Assembly: GCF_043290135.1 (NCBI RefSeq)
Contig: NC_134701.1
Coordinates: 66,161,502 to 66,225,501 of the forward strand
Origin: Rhipicephalus microplus
Lineage: Eukaryota; Arthropoda; Arachnida; Ixodida; Ixodidae
Length of the DNA: 64,000 bases
Reading direction: 5' to 3'
Both the position numbers and the translations under genes were made by a program. Positions within the stretch are counted from its first letter, which is position 1. Every line of letters begins with the position of its first letter. Positions 31,478-42,018 of the stretch are shown here, in pieces. Below the pieces are notes generated by a model. The model did not search any database. It saw nothing but the letters and a program-made list of their open reading frames with translations, and was not told the origin of the DNA.

Positions 31478-33310
31478 ACGGCAAAAGGCATCGTGACAAA
31501 GCGTCGGCGTCTTGGTGATACCCTCCAGTCTTGTAGATGACATCAAAGTAATATGCTTGTTCTCAGAGAATCCAGCGGCTAAGGTGCCTCGACAAGTTTT
31601 TGATGGTCGACAGCGAACAAAGAGCATAGTGGTTTTTCACTACAATATAATATGAACCATGAAGAACGGACGAAATTTTTAGATGGACCAGACAACAGCC
31701 AAGTACTTTTGTTCAGTTATCAAATACCTCTTTTCTGCGGCTTGAATACACGAGAACTTTCTCGCGAAATGCATGGTCGCGGTGAAAGGGTACGGCACGA
31801 ATTCCTTGTCTGCTAGCAATAGCGTGCAGTAACGCACTTGCCTTGTCATTGAAATAACGAAGCATCGGTGGGAATGTCAGTGCGTGCTCTAGTTCGTGAA
31901 ATGCGGCTTTGCACGGATCATTCCAATCGAAGGAACCGGTATTAGCGAAGAGCTTGTAAAGAGAAGCGGCAATGGTGGCATAGTTGCGAATAAAGCATCG
32001 AAAGCACGATGCGAGTCCTAAAAAGCTGCGTAGTTCTTTGGGACGAAAGGGGCGCGAAAGTTAGTTGCTGCAGAAATTTTGTTCGAACCAGGCTGGATGC
32101 TATCTTTGCTAATGGAAAGTCCGAGAAATTTCATAGCTGTGTTACCGAAATCACATTTCTTCGTCTTTAGTTGAAGTCCAGCGTTGAAGAGGCATATGAG
32201 AATTTTATGTACGCGTTGCAGATGATCAAAAAAGTAAAAAAAACACGGAGATATCTTCCAGGTAGCATAGAAAAGTTTATCACTTTAGGCCACGAAGAAC
32301 AGCGTCGATAATTCTTTTGAATGTGGCGGGGGCAATACAAAGGCCCAATGACATTACAATAAACTTGTAAAGGTCATCCGGCCTAGGAAAGGCAGTAATT
32401 TCTTTGTGTGCTTCGTTCAATGATAATATTCAATATCTGGACCTAAGGTCAAGAATGGAGAAGCATTTGCAGATTGCAAGGAGTCAAGTGTATCATCTAT
32501 ACAGGGCATCGGGTATACATCCTTTCGTGTGATTTATTTGAGCCGGCGGTAGTCAACCCAAAATTGTACCTACTTATCTTTCTTTTATACTAACGCAACG
32601 GTTCTTCACCAAGAGCAGGCAGAGGGTCATGCGGTGTTTATATCATGCATATCAGTCACGCTCTCCTCGGTTATTTCGTGCTCAGCCAAGGAGGGTCGGT
32701 AGGAATGATGGCGTACAACAGCCTGACCTTCCGTGTCGATACGATGATGCGCAACGGAGGTCTCTCGGAGTACCGAAGCTTTACGTCGAAGGAGGCCTGG
32801 TGTTTCGTTTGCAAATTTAGCAAAGCCTCACGTTGAGAAGCAAGAAGGTCAGGACGGATCCAGCGAGCAAAAGCGGAGGAAGTAATAGACTTGTTCTGTT
32901 GTGTCTGAGCCAGCAAGGCGTCAAGAGGGACCAAAGATACCGGTAAAGTATCCACATAACACACAATAAAGAAACTTTTGGCAGGAGGACAGACTCCGTG
33001 GTAGGATTGAGGCCAAAGATTATCGCAGCACTCTCTTCGAACCACACCAGGCTGGAGGGAAACACAACTTCGCGAGCTACACAGTGGCCGCAAAGAGTGA
33101 TAACGACGTCACAATTGGCGTTATTTGGAAAATAGATGGCGATGAGTTGCTGCTCACCAGGGAGCTGTATGGTATTAGAAGCTGTAAAAAACTCAGTGCT
33201 TTCTCGTCGACGCGTTCGCTGCAGTTATCGGTCTCAGTTATCTGAATTGCACGTTGACGGCAATAAATTAAAGCAGATGCTGATGAGAGGAAGTCCCAAC
33301 CTAAAATTGC
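31478..33310 (-). pseudogene. Protease end, RT and RNase H of gypsy host A
   Basis: Minus strand, many stops. ILGWDFLSSASAL-like protease end near 33280, the pol linker, RT blocks (VDYRRLK near 32535, ITRKDVYPMPCIDDTL, a MTF...CHWAF region, YATWKISP where YLDD is lost) and connection FGNTAMKFLG near 32130. RNase H C-terminal parts (LITEQKYLAVVWSI near 31705, GYHQDADALSRC near 31500) end at the Gmr1-like insertion. It continues at 12065 with the integrase linker and integrase of 11340-9950. Confidence 0.8.
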
Positions 33311-33420
33311 TTCATGAGCACACGAAATAAAACAGCGAAAGTGATGTGATGACGAATACCGTGAAATCGGTATTCGTCATCACATCACTTTCGCTGTTTT
33401 ATTTCGTGTGCTCAATGAAG
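33310..33420. repeat. Foldback inverted repeat, ~51-bp arms
   Basis: Left arm 33310-33361, loop tgaaat, right arm 33368-33420. Arms are perfect complements except for one inserted base (ctcaatgaag versus the complement of cttcatgag). It sits at the protease end of host A, where the left arm is element coding sequence; the right arm is an inverted copy of it. Confidence 0.95.
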
Positions 33421-33799
33421 ACAAGTGCTGTACATTGGGCCGATGGTTTAAACGTTGCTCCATTAGCCGCAATCAAATGTGTTCCAAAATATGGTGTCTT
33501 CTCTTTTCGCGAACGACAATACAATTTAAACAATGGGGAATAAAGGCGTCCGTTGGTGTCGCACTGTATATTTTCAATATAAGGTTCCGTCTAGTGGACC
33601 ATACTTAAGTAAGAAGAACAGTGAGTTTGGTTTTCTTTTCAACACACCTCGAAGACTGACAAAATAAAAAAGGCAGGTCTCACGTACAATAGAAATTGGT
33701 GATATGCGAAACACAATAGAGGAAGGTTGATATGCCACTTTGAAATTAGCGCAACGTTACGAAGCTTGCGTAAATTATGCCGTACATCATCATGTTTTG
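33421..33799. other. Unassigned, no gene seen
   Basis: A/T-rich sequence following the foldback. Only short reading frames on either strand, none resembling a known domain. Confidence 0.5.
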
Positions 33800-34610
33800 A
33801 CCTGTCATATACCTCTTTGCGTCACGTAATACTAAATTTGGTATATGGTAAGCTAGCGAAACGGCCACGAGTGTGCTCTAAGTGAAGCATGTAGTCATGC
33901 TTACTTGATACGCATGTCATATATATCGTGTTGGCGTTTGTTAATTACCTTCGTCATCTATTCACGTCACGAGATAACAAATTTTGTTTATTTGAAGCTA
34001 GCGAAATGGCCGTCAGCGCATCATGAGCGTGGAACGGAGTCATATTGTCACATGTGCCAATATGACTCCGGAGTCATATTGTCACATGTGTTTATCATGT
34101 ACTAGTCAGACACCTTCGTTATCCATTCACGCCACATAACACCGAACTTTGTATATGCGAAGCTCGCGAAGCCCATTAGGAATGTGGCATGTAGTCATGG
34201 CTCACATGACACGCATGTCATGACTTCAATGTTAGGGAGTGTCACCTGTGTTCGCTATACAGTCATGTCATTATACCAGTTTTGCAACATGCCATGCACA
34301 CTAAACCACCGTAAGAGCGGCTTTTATTGATTTGTGGGGTGTAAAGTTCCAAAACCACCATATGAAGATAAGTAACGCCATAGTTGAAGGCTCCGGAAAT
34401 TTTGACTACCTGGGGTTCTTTAACGTGTACCCAAATCAGAGTACACGGGCCACAACCGTAATATCAGAAAGACCTTGAAATGTAAGTCATGACATTCATG
34501 ACATACATGTCATGATATTTATGTTATGACTAGTCACTTGCGCTTGACATACAGTCATAATACATCATACCAATCATTATCGAAATGGCAAGGAAGTTTA
34601 AAAGTCACAG
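33800..34610. repeat. Diverged tandem array (~150-190 bp units) with SINE insertion
   Basis: Units share blocks like ttcacgtcac, gaagctagcgaaa, agcatgtagtcatg and acgcatgtcatg, seen starting near 33812, 33946 and 34111, with a further partial unit after 34480 (atgtcatgat, catacagtcat). Within it ggagtcatattgtcacatgtg occurs twice (about 34036 and 34069) with an inverted short copy between. A SINE fragment splits the array at 34322-34462. Confidence 0.65.
34322..34462 (-). repeat. 5'-truncated SINE, same family as 15535-15781
   Basis: Minus-strand match to the SINE body: ggcccgtg, ttgggtacacgttaaagaac, cccaggtagtc, ccggagcc, catatggtggttt, ending in an (ATCA)-like tail aaatcaat. The tRNA-like head is absent. 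Confidence 0.82.
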
Positions 34611-34613
34611 GTG

Positions 34614-34855
<242 letters not shown>

Positions 34856-35250
34856 CTGCAAATCGTCGAAGTTAGCTCAGAAATCCTTCGCATATAAAGG
34901 GACAGGGTAATCCCTATACCCTCCATGTATTTTCGTTGAAGTTGGTGTACCGCTTTCTCCATAACCTTGAGAGCTACAGTATTTATTTTACCACCATCTT
35001 AGTCGTGTGTTCTTATTTACTGTTACCGATCTCAAATAATTACATTCTAACGCTAGCCTGTGGCAACGTAACTGTTAAGTTAGATAAAGCGTACATCTTA
35101 CGTCTTTATAAGGAAGCCAATCTGGACGTGCGTGTTACTTTGACGAAGTAGGGTCCACGAGGCGATACTTCTGTGAAAATATGCAGTGCCAAACTTATGA
35201 AAGTCGTTACTCCAAGTTCTTTATTTTATCAGGGCCAGCGTAATTTTTAC

Positions 35251-35378
<128 letters not shown>

Positions 35379-35535
35379 TGTGCCAGAACATAGTGGCGCC
35401 AGCTCTGTGCCATCGTGAAATAGGACGTTGACGTACGTGTGTGGCTCGTGCTTGCCGAGTTCCCGCCTGTACCAGCTTGTTGCGGCCAACGCTTCTCGAA
35501 TAAACCTGTGTTTTTACGTAACCTCGCTCGTTGCA
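35379..35535 (+). repeat. 5' LTR of element 3
   Basis: Begins TGTGCCAGAACATAGTGGCG and ends CTCGCTCGTTGCA; AATAAA occurs near 35499. Differs from 40369-40527 at roughly 15 positions. Confidence 0.93.
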
Positions 35536-35601
35536 TTCGGTGAAAACGCGCTTTGTACCGTCCTGGAGCTTCGCAGCCGTTAGCTATCATCTGAGTCCGC
35601 G

Positions 35602-36807
35602 ATGACCGAGCGCGTCTATCCCCTATGCACTGGTGTACTTCGTGTGCGTGACCCACCAGTATACAACGGCGCTGAAGATGATGATGTCGAGGATTGGCTG
35701 GCAGAGTACGAGCGTGCCAGCGCGATTAACAGGTGGGATGACCCTGCGAAGCTGACTCACGTCAACTTCTACCTGACGGATTTGGCCAACCCATAGTTCA
35801 CCAACCACCAAGCCGACAACCCCACCTGGTCGGTTTTCAAAGAAGCCGTGACATCGTTTTTGGTCGTCCACCCATGCGCAAGCCTCGCGCTGAACTGGGC
35901 CTGCGGGAACGATTTCAGCGAAATGGTGAGAGTTTCATGAGCTACATTCAGGATGTGATCAGCTTCTGTAGGCGAGTTGATGCGAGGATGACGTAAGCTG
36001 ACAGTATAATGAATATATTGAAAAGCATTGATGACGATGTTTTCATATGCTTGTGGCAAAAGACCCACAGACAGTCACGGCCGTGATTCAGCTATGTGAA
36101 AGTTTTGATGAGCTGCGCAAGCAGCAAATTTTTCACGTCGCGCTAATACGAAAACAGGGGATATTTTGCATTTGGAGTGGAAAAGCAGTGGCCCTGACTT
36201 CAGGGTGTTAATGCCTCAAATTCAACTGTACATGCGGGAGGAAGTTCCTCGACAGCTGTCTCTTGTCGTCACCATCAACGAGACCCCCACAGCACTGAAC
36301 CACTCACTTCGCCGTGCTATTCAGACGCAAGTTGCCAAGGCTCTCCCTTCGCCTACGTCCCCAATATCAGTTGCTGTACCGCTGACTTATGCAGAAGCCG
36401 TCCGCCGACGTCCTGCCCAACCGCTGCTTCATTCATACAGTCCAGCCACCAACTACTATAGGTCGCCAGTTACGGTTTATCCAATAAATCGGCCCTTTCC
36501 ACCACCTCGAGCACCTGTAAACTCTTGGCGTACTCCGGATAACCGTCCGTCTGCTTCAGCTGCGGTATTCCAGGACACGTCGCTCGCTACTGTCGTCGCC
36601 ATGGATTCTATTTTAATGATGCTCAGCATTCCTGCACCATACTTCGGCAATCAAAATCGCATGCGAAACCTGATGCACATGACCCCCGCTCACATCGACC
36701 AGACTTCAGCCGACGTCGATCTCCTTCACCCCGTCTTCGGTCTCCTTCCCTCCACCTTCGCCGTTCCAACCACGCCCAGGAGGAAAACTAAGAGTCGCAG
36801 TTCCTGA
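35602..36807 (+). pseudogene. gag of element 3 (broken)
   Basis: ATG at 35602. RVRDPPVYNGAEDDDVEDWL and RWDDPAKLTHVNFYLTDLAN, then TAG at 35794-35796 in place of Trp. The rest is in other frames: WSVFKEAVTSF near 35826, an ELCESFDELRKQ-like stretch near 36090, then 36166-36807 with PQIQLYMREEVPRQLSL and PLTYAEAVRRRPAQP. The zinc knuckle CFSCGIPGHVARYC lies near 36550-36592, one base out of that frame. It aligns piece by piece with gag of element 2. Confidence 0.87.
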
Positions 36808-36817
36808 ACCAAGAGCT

Positions 36818-37110
36818 GTGCCACCGACGAAATTTCCAAAGCCTCATCATTCTCCCCCTATCGCGATGGCCGTGTTTGTGGGCACTTTCACCACAACTGC
36901 CCTTGTCGACACAGGTTCCGCTATTTGTGTAATAAGTGAAGTGATATTCCGCAAACTGACAAAGCGACGACTCCACTGGTTGAAATTTCTTTACGCACAG
37001 CGAGTTCGCAACACGTCCAACCTTCTGCCACATGCACTGCTCTTGTTGTGATTCAAGGAGTGCTTTACATCATTGAATTTGTCGTCCTTTCGCATGCGTC
37101 TCATGAAATC
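36818..37110 (+). pseudogene. Protease of element 3
   Basis: TTTALVDTGSAICVISEVIF with intact DTG near 36909. The frame ends at 37049-37051; the second block reads about HEIILRWNFF near 37108 in another frame, where LGWDFL is usual. The one-base shifts break it. Confidence 0.82.
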
Positions 37111-38764
37111 ATTCTGAGATGGAACTTTTTTTCCGCAAACAAGCGGTTGTCGACTGCGCTCGTGTTCAACTCGTTTTGTTTCCATTGAACACGACGTTCA
37201 TAGATCTCCCTCGCTCAGCCAAAAAGATGATCGTCGCCGCTGTCGTTGTCATCTCTGCTTTTTCGGTCACCGCGGTATCTCTTTTGTGCAACTCCGTTCC
37301 CGATTCAACTGCCCTCTTTATGCCGTCACAAGAATCCGCTCGTCACCGGAACCTTGTCGTCCTGTTTGCTGTCATAACACTTGCCAATGGCTCCAGTGCC
37401 GTGTACGCGTGCAATCTGTTCCCTTGTCCCGCTATCTTGATGCATGGCGAATGTATTGGGATTCTTGACAATTATGATGAGATCTTTCCTTTCGATGCCC
37501 CTTACGATACGACGCCGATGTCCGTGGATGCTGTCACAGCTGCCCCTGCGCCCTCACTGCCTGACGAAGACGTTCTGTTGCGCAGCGTAGACATCGGCCT
37601 TACGCAGGACCAGCGCAATCAGCTCATTCAACTACTTGACCGTTTTTGCGCCTCCTTCGACCACGGACAACCTTCCTTGGGCTGCACGTCAGTTTTCGTT
37701 CCCCGTATCGACACCGGTCATCATAATCCACTTCGTCAGCGCCCCTACCGCGTCTCGCAGGCTGAGCGCGACGTCATTACTCAACACGTCGACAAGATGC
37801 TGCAACGTGGTATTATTCAATACTCACACAGTCCTAGGGCTTCGCCAGTGGTCCTCGTACGAAAAAAAGATGGCTCCATCAGGTTTTGCGTGGATTAACG
37901 TCGACTAAACAAGATCACACGCAAGGATGTTTATCCCCTGCCACACATTGATGACGCCTTGGATTGGCTTCAAGGTGCGAAGCTTTTCTTTTCACTGGAT
38001 CTGTGCTCTGGATATTGGCAAGTGCCAGTGGCCGAACCAGACCGTCCAAAAACGGCGTTTGTGACCCCTGACAGCTCATATGAATTGAATGTAATGCCCT
38101 TCAGTCTTTGCAGTGCGCTTGCGACTTTTGAACGGATGCTGAACACTGTCCTCAGGGGACTTAAATGGCAAATCTGTCTTTGCTATTTAGATGACGTAGT
38201 CGTATTCTCGGCGAATTTCAAAACTCATCATTTCCGTCTTGAACAAGTTCTCTAGTGCCTTACGGCAGCCGGGTTGCAACTAAACTTCACGAAATGTCGT
38301 TTTGGTGCCCGCAAACTCGCAATTCTCGGCCACGTCGTGTCAAAAGAAGGAACATCGTCAGACGCTGCCAACCGGCGTGCTGTTCCCGAGTACTCCAAGC
38401 CTACTACCCTAAAGGAGCTCCGTAGTTTCGTAGGCTTATGTTCCTATTTTCAGCGTTTCATTCGCAATTTTGCTTATATAATTGCGGCCCTGACTCAGCT
38501 TCTCTCCCGTTGCGCGGACCTCTCTGGCTGGAATTTCTACTGCGATGACGCATTAACGGCGCTGTGCCGGCTACTCACGTCTTCACCAATTCTCCGCCAC
38601 TTCGATCCTTATGAACCCACTGAGATTCACACGGATGCAAGCGGTGTCAGCCTCGGTGCCATTCTCGCTCAACGCAAGGATGGCTGCGACGAGTACGTTG
38701 TTCGCTATGCCAGCCGTACCCTAAGGAAGGCAGAGTCGAACTATTCCGTCACGGAAAAGAAGTG
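37111..38764 (+). pseudogene. RT and RNase H of element 3
   Basis: Open from 37119 to a TAA at 37896-37898 that replaces Tyr in the FCVDYRR block. RT continues in the same frame: DWLQGAKLFFSLDLCSGYWQ, VMPFSLCSALATFERML, LCYLDDVVVFSANF with catalytic YLDD near 38182, TAG at 38254, [35 protein letters not shown]. RNase H has [17 protein letters not shown] near 38628, then [19 protein letters not shown] and TGA at 38763-38765. Point stops only, with little frameshifting after 37119. Confidence 0.9.
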
Positions 38765-40332
38765 ATTGGCTATCATTTAGGCTATAGGAAAATTTTGCAC
38801 TTACCTTTACGGACGCCAGTTTGATGTTGTCACAGATCACCATACCTTATGCTGGCTAGCGTTCATGAAAGATCCTACTGGCCGCCTCGCCCGTTGGGCT
38901 TTACGCTTTCATGGATACGACATCCGTGTTATTTATCGCTTAAGACGCAGACATTCAGACGCCGATGCACTATCCCGTTTTCCACTACCTCCTGACCTTG
39001 CCTGCTTACCAAGTGCCATCTGCGATTTGTCATCGTTGAGCATCATCAACTTGCCATTCGAGCAGCTCAAGAATCCCTGGATCAATTCTTTGTCCGACGT
39101 CCTCTATCACAGTTCGTCAGAAACGACTTCACGCGTTCCTCTCGCGTCAAGCAAGACATTTTGCTGTCCGTGAAGGCTTGTTGTATCGCCGCAACTACGG
39201 GACGGACGGCCGTAGGTGGCTCCTTGTCATCCCTCGTCATTTGCGCTCAGACATCAGCGCTGCCTTTTACGATGACCCTCAGTGTGGCCCCGCTGGAGTA
39301 TTCAAGACTTACTCTCGACTTCGTGTAAGATTCTACTGGCGCGGCATGTATCGGCACGTTTGCCAGTACGTTCGGTCAAGCACCACGTGTCAACGGCGCA
39401 AGACGCCTTTTCACAGCACTGCTGGACGTTTGCAACCCTTCACCTGCCCAGCGAGACTATTCGGCCGCGTCGGAATCGACATTCATGGTCCTCCAGCCAA
39501 CACTCTTCGAGGCAACCAGTGGATTATCGTCGCCGGCGATCATTTTACACGCTCTGCTGAAAAATCTGCGCTGCCTGCTACCACTGCGAAATACGTTTCG
39601 TTCTTTCTTCTTCACCATCTCATTCTGCGACACGGTGCACCTCGTGAATTACTAAGTGACCGTGGACGCGTAATTCTCTCGAACGCCGTCGACGAGCTGC
39701 TCAAGGCATGTCGCACTGTTCATCGCAAAACCTCGGCATACCATTGTCAAACCATTGGCATGACAGAACGCTTTAATTGCACCCTTGGAGATATGCTTGC
39801 CATGTACGCCTCTGAAGACCACACTAATTGGGACCAAGTGTTCCCTTTTTTCCCGTACGCGTACAACTATGCCCCACAAACAACCACAGGTTTTTCTCCT
39901 TTCTTCCTCCTGTACGGACGTGAGCCATCATGCCCCATGGACACCATTCTCCCTTACAGGCCTGATGTTTCCGAAGCGACGCCTGTTTCTGAAGCAGTCG
40001 CTTACGCCTAAGAGTGTCGTCATTTCTCTCGCTCATTTACCACACAAGACCAATGATGCCAGAAAGCTGACCACGATGCCTCTGCGTCTATTGTCCACTA
40101 TAAGTCAGAAATGCTGGTTTGGTTCTGGGTCCCGTCTACCCCTCCCGGTCTTTCCCCAAAGCTTCCGTCGAAATACCTTGGCTCCTACCATGTGGTGCGA
40201 CAAACATCTCCTGTCAACTATGAAGTTGAGCTCATTGATCCACCTTCGGACCAACGCTGCCATGGGCGTGAAACAATACACGTATCACGCCTCAAACCGT
40301 GTTATTACCTCCTGGTCGTGTCATGTCCCTAG
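38765..40332 (+). pseudogene. RNase H end and integrase of element 3
   Basis: VTDHHTLCWL and DADALSRFPLPP end RNase H. Integrase: [20 protein letters not shown], zinc region with both halves damaged (ECGHAG-type His is Pro in [10 protein letters not shown], and [10 protein letters not shown] lacks the first Cys), core GIDIHGPP (Asp), LLSDRGRVI (Asp), [11 protein letters not shown] (Glu). The frame is open 39178-40011. The C-terminal part is shifted: YLGSYHVVRQTSPVNYEVEL and HVSRLKPCY to a stop at 40330-40332. Confidence 0.88.
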
Positions 40333-40368
40333 GTGGCCAGGTTGGCTCCTTTCTGCGCGGGGAGTAAA

Positions 40369-40637
<269 letters not shown>

Positions 40638-40756
40638 TCTAACAGACAGGAATGCCAAGGAATGTACAGGGGAAGTTATTAGAACCAATGTAATGTAAAT
40701 AGGAACAAAGAAAAGTGGATGAAAAATAACCAGCCGTGAGCACGGCTGCTCACGTC

Positions 40757-41480
40757 GTCAGACGCCCATGTGATCACTTGACCAACACCTCTAAATGAGA
40801 TTCCAATATCATTCGCCAGCAGTGGACCCGGCGGCACTGCCGAGACTGTCTCCTCAAGTTCCGCTTCTTGTGCAGGCTTTGTACGGGTTCATCTGCCTCG
40901 GATTATACACGGATGTTTCCTTTTCGTTAAATATACTACGTGGCTTCCGACACAGCGCTTCACTGCGACTGCGCATGAACCTCAGGATCAACGCGTCTTC
41001 GGGAGCCGACGTACTGGTTGATCTACGCGTGTATAAAACGGGTGACGCCTATTGTACTCACGGGAAGGCGTCACCAGACGTCCATGTGATCACTCAAACA
41101 ACGCATTTAGGAGTTGACGGCATCATTCGCCAGCAGTGGACACGGCGACAGCACCTTGTCTTACGTCTCCTGTAGTTCCGTTTTTTCTGCATGTTTTTAC
41201 GGGCTTAACTGCCTTGAATCCATCGTTGATGTTTACTTTCCGTTCGATGTACCACGTAGCTGCGGACACAGCGCTTAACGGCGACTGCGCAGCGATGTCA
41301 GGATCAACGCATCTACGTCAGCCGACGTAATGGCTGATCTACGCGTGGATGATACGGTTGACGCCTACCGTGCCTACGGGATGACTCCCCCAGACGCCTA
41401 TGTGATCACTCAACAATGCCTTTAAAATCGATACTGGCATCTTTTGCCCACCATTGACACGGCGGCACCAGTGTGACTAT
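40757..41480 (+). repeat. Tandem 5' units (~312 bp) of the LINE
   Basis: The block cagacgYcYatgtgatcactYRa recurs near 40768, 41079 and 41392, each followed by caatatcattcgccagcagtggac-like and tctcctcaagttccgcttctt-like sequence, giving two full units and a partial third. Such repeated monomers at the 5' end of a LINE often carry the promoter; that role is inference. The third unit runs into the 2A reading frame. Confidence 0.8.
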
Positions 41481-41691
41481 GTCTCCTGAAGTTCCGCTTC
41501 TTGCGCAGAATGGTAAAAACAGATATGGTTTCCACATTGATTGCACTTGCTTAGTAGTGCTGCCATTTCCACGCGCCTTTTGTCATTGTGTCACTGAGTG
41601 CTTGTGTGTATTAGGCCTGCTTCACAAACTTTCTGGGGATATCGAAGAAAACCCAGGACCTAAAAACACAACCTTGAACAGTGAACAGTGA
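41473..41691 (+). pseudogene. LINE ORF N-terminus with 2A-like ribosome-skipping motif
   Basis: Starts at ATG 41473 or 41479. About 55 residues with a hydrophobic, cysteine-containing middle (CTCLVVLPFP, CHCVTECLCVLGLL) lead to LSGDIEENPGP at 41629-41661, matching the 2A consensus D-x-E-x-N-P-G-P, where ribosomes fail to join the last Gly and Pro. 2A sequences at LINE ORF N-termini are known in CR1, L2 and relatives. A retroposon insertion breaks the frame about 10 residues later, so this copy cannot express the downstream enzyme. Confidence 0.82.
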
Positions 41692-42018
41692 ACAGTGAAC
41701 TTTATTGACATCATGTACATAGTACACAATGCCGGAAGCCGGCAGAAAAAGCCATCGCAAGGATAGCTTGACGAAGCTACGGGCCCCCGTTTTGGCACCA
41801 GCGTACAACGGTGTTCTCAGTACATAAACAGACAACAACAATAACAACAACAAGACTTGCGTGATGAACTCTTACAGTCGCAAAAAAAACTATTGTTTAT
41901 GGTGACGTATATCACAGATAAGCAGGCATCTTCAGAGTTTTTTTCTCTGAGGTTGACAGTGAACGTAAGTCAAACAGGGGACGCACAGCCCACGCCCTAA
42001 GGAGCTTCGCCCCTAAAA
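41672..42018 (-). mobile_element. Short retroposon with (TTCACTG)n tail
   Basis: Minus-oriented repeat whose head reads TTTAGGGGCGAAGCTCCTTA at 42018 downward and whose 3' end is TTCACTG units (gaacagt on the plus strand, 41674-41697). The same head occurs at 61250 with a different microsatellite tail. No coding sequence. It separates the 2A frame from the rest of the LINE ORF. Confidence 0.55.
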
